Positions 23,400 to 36,478 of a DNA stretch of 64,000 nucleotides are shown here, one piece after another (the first letter of the stretch is position 1; each line of letters starts with the position of its first letter). Origin of the DNA: Stictocephala bisonia (lineage: Eukaryota > Arthropoda > Insecta > Hemiptera > Membracidae); contig JAQJVL010000126.1 in assembly GCA_035578905.1 (NCBI GenBank), forward strand, positions 1,579,987 to 1,643,986, given 5' to 3'. The notes under the pieces were generated by a model. It saw nothing but the letters and a program-made list of their open reading frames with translations. It was not told the origin of the DNA and ran no database searches. The position numbers and the translations under genes were made by a program.

Positions 23400-26300
23400 G
23401 TACAGATAGAAGATATGTGGGTTAACCACAGACTCAAGTGTTATAGAGGAAGAATAACACTTGGGTACACGACAGAGTGAGTAGTAAACCCTGGATACAA
23501 GAGTCTTACACAGAGAGGTGGGTGATATAGCAGACTCGTGTGTGTAGCCTTCAAGGGGTAGAATAGATACTCATGGGTACAAGATAGAGTGAGAAAGAAG
23601 TCCTGGATACCCGAGTCTTACTCAGAGTGGTGGGTGACATACCAGACTAGTGTGTGTAGCCTTCAAGGGGTAGAATAACTCATGGGAACAAGACAGAGTG
23701 AGAAAGAAGTCCTGGATACCCGATACCCGAGTCTTACTCAGAGTGGTGGGTGACATACCAGACTAGTGTGTGTAGCCTTCAAAGGGTAGACTAGAGACTC
23801 ATGGGAACAAGACAGAGTGAGAAAGAATTCCTGGTTACCCGAGTCTTTCTCAAAGAGGTGAGTGACATACCAGAGACTCGTGTGTGTAGCCTTCAAGGGG
23901 TAGAATAGACTCATGGGTACAAGACAGAGTAAGAAGGAAATTCTGGATACCCGAGTCTTCTGGAACACAGAGAGGTGGACATACCAGATACTCTTGTGTG
24001 TAGCCTTCAAGGGGTAGACTAAGGACTAATGGGTACAAGACAGAGTGAGAAAGAAACCCTGGGGTCTCGAGTCTTTCACAGAGAGGTGGGTGACATACCA
24101 GAGACTCGTGTGTGTGTAGCTTACAATAGGTAGAATAGGGACTAGGTGAGTAGATAAACTAGAAACCATAGTCTTACGAAGAGAGTTGGGTAAGAGAACG
24201 TTGATACGGTTGTAAGGACTTTGACTCTACTAAAACAGCCTAAAGATAATGATACTTGACACTTTGACCGTACTAAAACAGTATAAAGATAATAGGTTAA
24301 TAGAATGGGGCTTTGAAATAGAACTATACTAAAATAAATCCTCTTTTTTACAAGGAGAAGATGAGTGGGCAAACTATGTACTGGTGTTTACAGGAACAGA
24401 TAAGATGGTAACAGTGATAGAGTTTCGAGTGTTAAGACGAAGGTAAATAGGCATACCAGAGAATATTTGGTGTAGCCTTCAGGAGGTGCAAACTAGAGAC
24501 TCATAAGTACAACAGAGAGTAGACAGATAAACTAGAGGACATACTAAATATTGGAGGTGGCTGGCCATACTAGAGCCTCGTGTATGTAACCTACACGGAT
24601 ACAAACTAGAGACTCATTGGTACAAGATAGGGGGAGTAGGTAAAATAAATACCAGTATTACACATAGAGATGGGTAGACATACCGGAGACTTGTGTATGT
24701 AGCCTACACGGGTTAGACAAACTAGAGATTCATGGGTACAAGAGAGGGTGAGTAGGTAAAATAAATACCAGTATTACACATAGAGTGGGTAGACATACCG
24801 GAGACTTGTGTATGTAGCCTACACGGGTTAGACAAACTAGAGATTCATGGTACAAGATAGGGTGAGTAGGTAAAATAATACCAGTCTTACACAAGAAATG
24901 GTAGACACACCGGAGATTTGTTTGCAGCCTACAGTGGTAGCAAACTAAGACTCATGTGTACAAATAGGTATAGGTTACAAAAATGAGTTAAAGATTAAAT
25001 ACATATTAAAGGTTTAGAATATACCCAAGATACTTTTTAAAAATTATCTACAGAATTATATGAAATAAAATCCATGTGTTACAAGTCTATCAGTGAATTA
25101 AGTAAAAATAACATACATATTACACATATGATTGTAACGTGCATACCGCTGACCTTGGTCTGGCTTGAGGAGCCCTACACGTGGTTAGAAACTAGAGTTC
25201 TACTGGGCGAATCCGATAGATGTGCAGTTAGGAAAATAACATACCACATTATTACACATAGAGATGGGTAGACATACCGGAGACTTGTGTAGGTAGCCGT
25301 ACACGGGTTCGACAAACTAGAGATTCATGGGTACGAAGATAGGGTGAGTAGGTTAAAATAAATACCAGTATTACACATAGAGATGGGTAGACAGTACCGG
25401 AGACTTGGTGTAGTTAGCTCTACACGGGTAGACATACTAGAGATTCATGGGTACAAGATAGGGGAGGTAGGTAAAATAAATACCAGTAATTACACATAGA
25501 GATGGTTATACGATACCGGGAGACCTTGTGTATGGTAGCCTATCACGGGTTAGACCAAACTAAGATTCATGGGTACAAGATAGGGTGAGTAGGTAAAATA
25601 AATACCAGTATTACACATAGAGATGGGTAGACATACCAGAGACTTGTGTATGTAGCCTACACGGGTTAGACAAACTAGAGATTCATGGGTACAAGATAGG
25701 GTGAGTAGGTAAAATAGAGACCAGTCTTACACATAGAGGTGGGTAGACATACCGGAGACTTGTGTATGTAGCCTACACGGGTTAGACAAACTAGAGATTC
25801 ATGGGTACAAGATAGGGTGAGTAGGTAAAATAAATACCAGTATTACACATAGAGATGGGTAGACATACCGGAGACTTGTGTATGTAGCCTACACGGGTTA
25901 GACAAACTAGAGATTCATGGGTACAAGATAGGGTGAGTAGGTAAAATAAATACCAGTATTACACATAGAGATGGGTAGACATACTGGAGACTTGTGTATG
26001 TAGCCTACACGGGTTAGACAAACTAGAGATTCATGGGTACAAGATAGGGTGAGTAGGTAAAATAAATACCAGTATTACACATAGAGATGGGTAGACATAC
26101 CGGAGACTTGTGTATGTAGCCTACACGGGTTAGACAATCTAGAGATTCATGGGTACAAGATAGGGTGAGTAGGTAAAATAAATACCAGTATTACACATAG
26201 AGATGGGTAGACATACCGGAGACTTGTGTATGTAGCCTACACGGGTTAGACAAACTAGAGATTCATGGGTACAAGATAGGGTGAGTAGGTAAAATAAATA

Positions 26301-26995
26301 CCAGTATTACACATAGAGATGGGTAGACATACCAGAGACTTGTGTATGTAGCCTACACGGGTTAGACAAACTAGAGATTCATGGGTACAAGATAGGGTGA
26401 GTAGGTAAAATAGAGACCAGTCTTACACATAGAGGTGGGTAGACATACCGGAGACTTGTGTATGTAGCCTACACGGGTTAGACAAACTAGAGATTCATGG
26501 GTACAAGATAGGGTGAGTAGGTAAAATAAATACCAGTATTACACATAGAGATGGGTAGACATACCGGAGACTTGTGTATGTAGCCTACACGGGTTAGACA
26601 AACTAGAGATTCATGGGTACAAGATAGGGTGAGTAGGTAAAATAAATACCAGTATTACACATAGAGATGGGTAGACATACCGGAGACTTGTGTATGTAGC
26701 CTACACGGGTTAGACAAACTAGAGATTCATGGGTACAAGATAGGGTGAGTAGGTAAAATAAATACCAGTATTACACATAGAGATGGTAGACATACCGGAG
26801 ACTTGTGTATGTAGCCTACACGGGGTAGATAAACTAGAGATTCATGGGTACAAGAGAGGATAAGTAGGTAAAATAGAGACCAGTCTTACACAGAGAAATG
26901 GTAGACACACTGGAGATTTGAGTTTGCAGCCTACAAGTGGGCAAACTAAGGACTAGTGTGTACAGGAATATAGGTATAGGTATACAAGAAACTTG
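23400..26995 (+). repeat. 116-bp satellite, divergent and homogenised subfamilies
   Basis: One satellite family in two states. From 23400 to about 24160 units of roughly 105-116 bp carry TCATGGGWACAAGACAGAGT, CCCGAGTCTTACTCAGAG and TGTGTGTAGCCTTCAAGGGG. From 24420 to 26995 the units carry TCATGGGTACAAGATAGGG, CACATAGAGATGGGTAGACA and TGTATGTAGCCTACACGGG. Between 25564 and about 26800 the period is exactly 116 bp and units are almost identical. From 24850 to 25560 they are riddled with one-base insertions and deletions. The gap 24161-24419 holds a degenerate copy of the 106-bp repeat seen at 19244. Confidence 0.95.
25020..25225 (+). repeat. Non-satellite block duplicated at 27060-27290
   Basis: This stretch interrupts the satellite and matches the right flank of the array. 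Shared blocks in order are ACTTTTTAAAAATTATCTA, AAGTCTWTCMAGTGAATTAA, GGTCTGGC, AGCCCTACACGTG against AGCCCATACACGTG, and GGGCGAATCCGA against GGGCGAAATCCGA. The copy here is shorter and lacks single bases throughout. It is either an old segmental duplication of about 2 kb or an assembly artefact. Confidence 0.75.
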
Positions 26996-27059
26996 AGTTT
27001 TAAGAGGAATTTAAATAGGCATATTTTTTAAAATGTTTAGTAATTATTTACAAAATTAC

Positions 27060-27300
27060 TTTTTAAAAATTATCTATATAGAATTATTTATTGAAATAAA
27101 AATCCCGTTGTGCTTGCAAGTCTTTCCAGTGAATTAACAATATAATTAATTTTTAAACATAACATTACATTTATTTTAACGTTGCATTTCGCCGCTACCT
27201 TCCGGTCTGGCCTTGTGGCGAGCCCATACACGTGAGGTTTGAACTGTACAGTTCTAGCCTCGGGCGAAATCCGACTAGATTTTGCTCAGTCCATCAGGAC
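27060..27300 (+). repeat. Right flank of the 116-bp satellite, partner of 25020-25225
   Basis: Same ordered blocks as 25020-25225, more complete. The segment 27185-27360 is GC-richer (TTCGCCGCTACCTTCCGGTC, CCTCGGGCGAAATCCGAC) and repeats CCCATRCRCGTGAGGTTTGA twice (near 27223 and 27322), so it may be an interspersed repeat itself. I cannot name its class. Confidence 0.7.
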
Positions 27301-28392
27301 ACGGATTTGGACTGAAGGCCAACCCATGCGCGTGAGGTTTGATCTCAAGGCCTTAGAGACCTACAGACTGTGGAATCCAAACCACGTAGTTTTTGTCTAA
27401 TTTTTGGAAAACTAAATGACGTAATACTCGGTACTTTCCCTTTGTGGAAAACAAGGAATCAGATGCATGAGCTAGTTAGTTCGTTTAATTATAATTATTT
27501 GTAAGTGGTATTAAAACTGCAAGAGGAGAATAACATATTCCAAGTAATGTATCCAGAAAGGCAGTAAATGTGCAATAGAAACCTAAAACATTTTATTATA
27601 ATAGATTATTACAAAAGTGTATTAATATATATAGTTTGTAGTGTAGATACTAATCAATACCAACTATTCTAAAGATGTAGAATAAAAAGAATATGATAAA
27701 CATAGACGATATTTAAGTAAATAGAGACAAAAGAAAAGAGTTTAATAATTTACAGCAAAAATTCAATAATTTAAATAGGTGAAATAAAAAGATTAAATAT
27801 GTTTAGAATGAAACTGCTTGAAAAAACGCTTAAGGAAATAAATTATTAAACCTGTGTAAGAATTCAATGCTACAATAAAATATATTAGACATTATTAAGT
27901 AGGCCTATATACAGTAGCAGATGGTCAATTATTGGCAAGATTCCTTAGTTAAAATTCTTTAATATCCTGAGAATGTTACTACCATTTCATGAATTGGAAA
28001 TAAAAAGTGAAGACGATTCACTTTCTTTGCTGGAAGAAATTAATAATAAAATAATATATATTTACAACGGTAAGAATGCAAGAGAAGAAGAAATTTATCT
28101 GTAATTTTATAGGCTGAAGAGAAGATGGTTACTGTAAAAACATGAAAATATATATTATTTAGTTTCATGAGGTAACTAGCATAGGAGCTCTCTTATTCGC
28201 TATTTATTAAAGCAATGTTACAAGTGTTCATTTTAGAATACACTTTTTAATGTTTAATACAAATTTGCTTTTTAAACCCGTGTTTAAAAATAACCTTACA
28301 CAATATATAAAATTATTTAATGGCAGGGAGGCCTCTAATATTTAAATATCTAACATACAAAATTGTTTCCAAAGTAGGCTAAGTGGTTAAGA
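27301..28392. other. AT-rich unique sequence
   Basis: No open frames or repeats recognised. Just before the next array, GGCTAAGTGGTTAAGAC at 28375-28391 resembles a tRNA A-box, but no B-box follows because the array starts. Confidence 0.45.
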
Positions 28393-29018
28393 CAGATGTA
28401 TGAGAATAACAGTGGTATTCAATTATTAAAACATATGTATGAGAATAACAGTGGCATTCAATTATTTAAACAGATGTATGAGAATAACAGTGGCATTCAA
28501 TTATTAAAACAGATGTATGAGAATAACAGTGGCATTCAATTATTAAAACAAATGTATGAGAATAACAGTGGCATTAAAATTATTTAAACAGATGTATGAG
28601 AATAACAGTGGCATTAAAATTATTTAAACAGATGTATGAGAATAACAGTGGCATTCAATTATTAAAACAGATGTATGAGAATAACAGTGGCATTCAATTA
28701 TTAAAACAGATGTATGAGAATAACAGTGGCATTCAATTATTAAAACAGATGTATGAGAATAACAGTGGCATTCAATTATTAAAACAGATGTATGAGAATA
28801 ACAGTGGCATTAAATTATTATTAAAACAGATGTATGAGAATAACAGTGGCATTCAATTATTAAAACAGATGTATGAGAATAACAGTGGCATTCAATTATT
28901 AAAACAGATGTATGAGAATAACAGTGACATTCAATTATTAAAACAGATGTATGAGAATAACAGTGGCATTCAATAATTAAAACAGATGTCTGAGAATAAC
29001 AGTGGCATTCAATTATTT
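28393..29018 (+). repeat. 39-bp tandem repeat, about 16 copies
   Basis: Units begin CAGATGTATGAGAATAACAG and continue TGGCATTCAATTATTAAAA. Variants extend the A/T tail by single bases or by ATT. Because 39 is a multiple of three, one frame reads as repeats of a 13-residue peptide with core MYENNSGIQLLKQ. The frame breaks at about 28587 and there is no start context or flanking coding sequence. Confidence 0.96.
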
Positions 29019-29491
29019 TCGTTGGTTTCCAAAAAGCTTATGGCAGTCCACAAAGAATAATTGGTCTAATAAGAACTCTATTGAGCCAGTCCTATCACAG
29101 TTATAGTAGAATCAGATGACGTAGAAAGTAGTTAAACGATGTTGAGAAAACAGAATCACATGTTGGTAAATTAACGAAACTACTCAATAATTATTTTGTT
29201 GTTGTTGAAAATTATTTTTGTCTCATGAGGATGATCTTGCGTATTCATGTTTTTCATAAAGTACGGATTAAACAAATGGAAGGTTTTGGAATTGAAGGAA
29301 GCTGCATATTAAACATAGACAATGAAAATACAATATTTTTATGATGGGAGCAAGGAATTGACCTTTTGAATTACATATAACTTTGAAAGACTCAAGTATT
29401 TTTATGTAAATTAAACTATAGAGGTTAAATGTCTATGCTTTGTATGTTGAAGATGGAGCAGTATTGGTTTTCAAACCATATTTAATATAGC
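29019..29491. other. Unique sequence, nothing recognised
   Basis: AT-rich sequence between the 39-bp array and a MITE. No gene-like signal. Confidence 0.45.
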
Positions 29492-29782
29492 CAAATGAAA
29501 CACAATTTTAAATCAATATAAAAAACTTTACTTGTGAGGACTTTCGATAGCAATGCTATCATCAGCAGAATATTTATATCGCATTCAAAATCATATCAAA
29601 TGAACATGAAGAGGAATACATAAATTTATACACGAAAGTTAAAATTTATTAATATGAGTTTACATATATTATATTTACTTTTTGTATTAAATATTTGTGA
29701 ATAGCCTGATGACGATACCATTGCTATCGAAAGTCCTCACAAGTAAAGTTTTATATATTGGTTTAAAATTGTGTTTCATTTG
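29492..29782. mobile_element. 291-bp foldback MITE
   Basis: Long terminal inverted repeats: the left arm (29492-29574) starts CAAATGAAACACAATTTTAA and contains GTGAGGACTTTCGATAGC. The right arm (about 29706-29782) is its inverted copy, ending GTGTTTCATTTG. Arms match closely over about 75 bp and enclose an AT-rich centre without coding capacity. The right arm contains CTGATGA and, 16-17 bases on, CGAAAGTCC, a layout reminiscent of a hammerhead ribozyme core. No target duplication is clear. Confidence 0.85.
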
Positions 29783-32700
29783 ACATTCTATCCTTTTATT
29801 TCACTGGGAACTCTTCTTAACAACTAAAAGAACGTGAACATAGACTTTAGAAACTAAATAAACCAATAAGCAGAAGAACCTCATGAAAACTTTAACTATA
29901 ACTGAGTAAAACTTAAATACTACCAATATAGGGCTTAGGTATAAAGTTGAATAATTGTTGGTTTATAACAGAAAAGGTACCACGAAAATATAAGGATTTT
30001 TCATAGGAAGAGGAAGATGAAAACATGCTAAAGGTTTTTGAGGACAGATAGCTATCTATATTTGGCTCTGTGTGATATTCAGACTACTTAGGTGCCGAGG
30101 ATGGTAACGGATGTAGTGCCTGCTGAAACAAGGCCGCTGTGACCTCCTAAAATAGCTGATTTAAGGAAATTCAAAGGAGCATGAAAATACTTCATTCTTA
30201 GAGAAACTTGCCACTCTTAGAGGGTTGACTAGACTGAAAGCCTCCTTAGACAATTGTAATGACGAGACAGCGATATCTGATCGGTCTTCAAAATTGTACA
30301 TCAGCTAGCCATTTCAAAGGCCATGTTCTTTAAACTGTACCTCAAACCTACGTAATACAAATAAGCTGTTTTTGTTTACAACTTCACTGTATATATAGTG
30401 TAAAAAATATATGACTACAAAGTGGATCGAGTTATGGAACATCATGAAGTGAAAAAAAGTCCTTAATATAGTAGAATGAATGAAGACTAGAAGTCCTTTC
30501 TAACCACTTAATGCAGATCATATATGGGAGTAGAACGGGTATTTACACCTGTCCACTAAAACGGCCTAAGGAATGGATCAGTCAGTTTTTATCTTAGCAT
30601 ATTTAGTGTAAAGGATTTATATGACGATCACATTGTCTTTGAATAACCATAGTTGTCATTTTTATCGTAATTTCCTTCTTGGTGTAACAACGTTCACATC
30701 ACACACAGACGAATACTAACGAAAACTTAGGTATAAAAAATGAATTTATAATTTCATTACTTTGACAACAATGGAAATATGTGCTTTGTGTATTTAAAAG
30801 TGGATTTATAAGGGCCTGAATGTAGGGAAATGTTAAACCAGTGAAATTCAGGAACGTTAAGGAAGTCGTTAAATTTTTCAATGTAGAGGCTCGCAAAATA
30901 CTCTTTGATAGAAAAGATTATAGTGATATAATATATTTCATATAACTCAATGGGGCCCATACCTCATTGAATTATTTGTTCTGCCTTTCAAGGCATATGT
31001 CAGAGTTTCAAATTTTAACATCAGATATTAATATTAAATTCATTTGTACACTTACAAATCCGCTTATATTGCAGATAAAGGTTAAGATATCATTTCATGA
31101 GCACAATTTTAGTATAACAATAAGATCGAATCCTATTAACATCGTTATAAAGTGCATTATATTTAATGTTCTGATAACTGTAACATCAATCCGCAAAGAA
31201 GAAACAAATAATATAAAATACTATTTTTTCCTCGACAAAGAAATAATTCATTGTTGTTTTTGGCACAATGCCCAATTATAATCGATTGGTTTAGATTTTA
31301 GCAATGTTTTATTCATTGGTTTTGGGCAGGTTGAAGAATGTTTGTCATAGATCAGTTAAATTGATCGCTAATTAAAATTGTGCATGACGGAACCTTTATT
31401 TTCGTAAAATAGGTAACATTTTATAAACTGTCTATTGAAAATTACCTTTCCGATTTCTGATTGAACATCGAAATATAAAAACTATGGTGTGTTTTTTCTG
31501 CTATAGTAACTCTTTAACATTAAAGGAATTATTCTTCTATTTTTGAGCGCATTTATATCGTTAAGTACAGTAATATATGTTAGGTGGGTTTAATTTTGCT
31601 TGTATTTTTCTTTTTTTTAAATGTAGTTACTATCGAAAGAAGGGTTTAAATATTTGTTTACTGATACATAACGTTATTAAAACATTCGACCTCCACAACG
31701 TCTAACATTTTGTACTCTCTGAAAACAAGTTAGACATTATTGCAAACAGCACTAATAACAAGAGAAATATTTTGCAGTCCACTGGTCGGTATGCAGTGCG
31801 TTGTAATACCCAGTCGAGAGAGCAGCTGCAATATTGCTCTTGGGAACAAATGCTAGTTGCAGATTTTTCGCACGTTGCTTAGTGCATGCTCTATTTTTAG
31901 CACGAATAGTTGAGTATAAACTATACAGGAAGCTGCCGTTCCACTTTTATACCGCCAGATTCGTTTCTTTCTGGCGCCCACCTCCGTCTTCCATTTAGAC
32001 ACTTTGTTCGTCTATTTGTACATCTACTTAGATATTTGCTTTGGGTTATAACACTGCATGAATCAGAGTTTATACGTCGCAATGCACAGTACTATGGGTC
32101 ATTAGATATTTATAGAGAAATTAATGTATAAATTAATATAAATGTAAAACAAAAAATAAATCAGGTTTGATGTAGAGATATATATTATTTTTAGGTAAAG
32201 CCACCTGTAATAATCTACAAGAAATGATAGGTATTCTTAGTCATATATGTTCAGAAAATGTCAACACCAAAAGTATGTTTTGATAACCAATGATAGATCA
32301 AAGGAAAAGCTGTCACAATTTTAGAAGTTTTCAATATTTAGAAATCCTACTTGGTAGCAAAAGACATATCCTTGTTTTTTCCGTACCTATCTTAGTTATT
32401 TTTTAGTAGCTATTTTAAAATTTGCTTGATAGCTATCTTGGTATTTGTTTAGTAACTATCCTGGAATAGTTCCTGATATTGGCTTGGCAGTAAAGATATA
32501 ACCTGGAGCTTTCTTCGTAGCTGTCCTGGTAATGTTTTGCAGCTAACTTGGAATATACTTGGTATATATCCTTTAATTTGCTTGGTAGAAAAAGATATGT
32601 TGATAGATATAGTGTAATTTTATTTATTTCTCTCCTGGTATTGTTTCATAGCTAAAATATAGCCAGCTGGACTAGTAAAAATGGGCTCGCACGAATCCAG

Positions 32701-32820
32701 CAACTTTTACCAGCTCCGGTGAAAGGGGGGACATGATCTTGGCAATTTTTGTAAAACCGACCCCAACAGAAAGGCACGATTTTGGCAATTGGGGGATGAA
32801 GAGGGATATGAAGAGAGAAG
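29783..32820. other. About 3 kb without a supported gene
   Basis: Frames are short: 30967-31281 (plus, 104 codons) is I/N/F-rich and looks like AT-rich noise. The block 31780-32060 is GC-richer and includes a CAGCTG E-box near 31832, TTTTTCGCACGTTGC and a 73-codon frame (31910-32131) of unknown nature. The part 32370-32660 repeats loosely the phrase TTGGTAGCTATCYTGGTATT (for example TAGCTATCTTGG, TAACTATCCTGG, TAGCTGTCCTGG), an old degenerate tandem array. Confidence 0.45.
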
Positions 32821-32878
32821 TGGTAGTGAGTTAGGTTAGGTTGGGTAAGGTGTGGTTGGATTGAGTTAGGTTAGGTTA
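32821..32878 (+). repeat. Degenerate TTAGG-like run
   Basis: GTGAGTTAGGTTAGGTTGGG followed by GAGTTAGGTTAGGTTAAAA. It resembles the insect telomere motif (TTAGG)n but is short, interstitial and interrupted. Confidence 0.6.
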
Positions 32879-32987
32879 AAAATGCAAGCAGTAAATAATT
32901 TAAGTCGCATGACGAACAAAGTGAGCAAGTTGGCCAAATGCATATGACGGCACTGGCTTCAACTGGCGTAATGTTAGTTGTATAGAG

Positions 32988-34479
<1,492 letters not shown>

Positions 34480-34560
34480 GCCCATACGTGGACTGTATTG
34501 AACGAGTGTCGATGGAATTTAGATTGAGCAATCCGAAGCCTTAACCACTGAGCACGGAAA
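34480..34560 (-). mobile_element. Trace of a tRNA-derived SINE
   Basis: The minus strand reads GTGCTCAGTGGTTAAGGC (complement of 34538-34555), a good match to the tRNA D-arm and pol III A-box (TRGYnnAGTGG). About 50 bp downstream is CTCGTTCAATACAG (complement of 34493-34506), a weak B-box. There is no acceptor-stem pairing good enough for a functional tRNA, so a SINE head or tRNA pseudogene is more likely. Confidence 0.5.
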
Positions 34561-35238
34561 TATGAGGACTTGCGTGGGGCTATGGAACTGTAGAGTTATC
34601 TTCAGAGGCAGTAGTATGACACGTTATATTACTTTTGTTGTGATCGATGTTAAGTCAATCACTGATCAGTAGGCGTATTACATGTAGTTCGAGAAATTCA
34701 TGAGATTGACATTAGATTAGGACATCAAAAAACTAGTGCATGTTAGTAATGTAAATCATAAGTGTATGTTTGTTATTGATAAAATATATAGTAAAAGCAA
34801 CATGTTTTAATTTAAATAATAGCGAACAGTTTGAAGTCTTTGGCACAGGTGGACTTGTAAAACTGATGTAAATGATAGATTTGACATATTTCAATCAACA
34901 TTTTTATATTTCTTTAATGTTTAGTTTGCTAAAATATTCATTGATTCTGACTGGTAAATAAAAGCTAATATACATTTATTATACAAGTAGAATAAAATTA
35001 GGAATTATTATCTGTTATCATTTGAAAACTATTATTGTAGTTTAAAAATACGGTAAAAATAATATTATAAAATATATCATATTGTATCAGTAGGGTACTA
35101 GAAATAATATTCATCAACTAGGGCTAACAGAAAGTCATTTATAAAAGTAGAAGAATAGAATAATTGGGGATATAACATTAAATTAGCTTTTTTTACTTAT
35201 TACTGGTAAACGCTTCATAACAGATTCAGCGATTCAAA
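34561..35238. other. AT-rich unique sequence
   Basis: No features recognised over about 680 bp. Confidence 0.45.
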
Positions 35239-35825
35239 ATGTGGTCTCTAGAGGAGTTCAAAGGCAAAGTAGCTGTCGATGAGAAACCTTTGTTCATCAC
35301 TGAAGGATTGTCTTTGTACATAACTTTAATTCTATGTACATTCTATATTGAGCTTTTGACTATTAATCGATTACAATTCAAAAAAAGTGATCTTAAATCT
35401 ATTAAAACTCAACTTTTATACAATGACCAATGTTTTATCGCCGTCTATGGTATACTTTTTACCCTGGCATATTATCTGTGCGGAACAGTATGTGCTCCTT
35501 AGGCCAGACAGCGATGCCTGATCAGCCCCATACTAAAGCTGAACATTGTCCTCTCCTCTCGACTTCACACTCCAAGGCCATAAACGTTAACAAATCCCTT
35601 TTAAATACTACGAATCAGTTGAATGTTTACAAATATTATCTTTTCTTAAATAAATCTCTTACTTTCCTGAGTAAGACTGCTTTCATGGATGCTTTAATTC
35701 AACAGAATAAATGTTTACTTGATAGTAATTATACCTTGTTCGAGTTTTTTCCGATTTATCAATATTCCTTTTTAACCACTGAACTGTGGAAAGTTCATGT
35801 GCTTTTTTCACTGGACTTTAGATAA
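35239..35825 (+). CDS. Two overlapping uncharacterised open frames, doubtful
   Basis: An 87-codon frame starts with ATG in fair context (CAAAATGTGG, 35239) and begins MWSLEEFKGKVAVDEKPLF. It then becomes hydrophobic with two possible membrane-like stretches and stops at 35502. A second frame, +2 relative to it, is open over 35430-35825 (131 codons) and ends just before the foldback at 35932. It has no signal I recognise. Together they could be a frameshifted fragment of one gene, or an initial exon followed by intron, but base composition does not differ strongly from the noncoding flanks. Nothing indicates function. They are listed because they are among the longest frames outside tandem repeats. 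Confidence 0.15.
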
Positions 35826-35931
35826 TATTGACACAAATTTATGTTCTATTAGATATGGGTACATTTTACAGCTCTAGGATTAGCCAAAAGGCTGGAAATT
35901 CCTAAGAATTTTGGTGGGAAGAGTATTTGAA

Positions 35932-36478
35932 TGTTAAGTCAAAATTGTTTTTCGATTTCACCTTCCCCTTATCAGCTTCATCAAACAAGTTTATAACTAA
36001 AGCTGTCGTACCTACCTGAAGAGATCCACAAGATCAAAACAGTGAAACACACAATAGTCTAGAAATTCTGTAATCTGGCTGAACTGGCAAATCTTAGGTC
36101 CTAGAGCGTATACTAACTGAAAAAGGATAAAGATTTTGGTTTGAAATTATTAAGTGCATTAAAAAAACTTAGTCAATCGGCGAATAAGACTACTGAAAAT
36201 GGTCTAGTGATACGGACTAGGTCGGCGACTGCCCGAAGTCCATCTCGAAATGTGTCTTACTTAGGTGCTCTAGGACCTAAGCTTTGCTGGCACTGTACAT
36301 ACTCACTAGCTAGACCTACGTGGTTCGCTGATTCGATCTTGTGGATCAGGTAGGTGCCGACTGTAGTTTTGCAGCAGTCAAACCTACGTCAGCTTTAGTT
36401 ATAAACTTGTTTGATAAAATTATCAACTTGTTTGATGAAGCTTGTAAGATGAAATCGAGAAACAATTTCAACTTAACA
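35932..36478. mobile_element. 547-bp imperfect foldback element
   Basis: The left arm (35932-36107) and right arm (36267-36478) are inverted copies. Outer ends TGTTAAGTCAAAATTG and CAATTTCAACTTAACA pair, then TTCATCAAACAAGTTTATAA with its complement, then GATCCACAAGATC, then CTTAGGTCCTAGAGC (36093-36107) with GCTCTAGGACCTAAG (36267-36281). The loop is about 160 bp. The right arm has an internal tandem copy of AACTTGTTTGAT. Structure fits a foldback MITE. A host hairpin-RNA locus is the alternative. A 70-codon frame within it is incidental. Confidence 0.85.

Noticed and set aside
28396..28976. Repetitive secreted peptide gene (MYENNSGIQLLKQ repeats)
   Set aside because: The frame is broken between units, there is no signal peptide, promoter or flanking coding DNA, and the underlying unit is a simple 39-bp satellite.
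34480..34560. Functional tRNA gene
   Set aside because: A good D-arm, but no acceptor stem, anticodon arm or canonical T-loop (GTTCGAATC) could be built.
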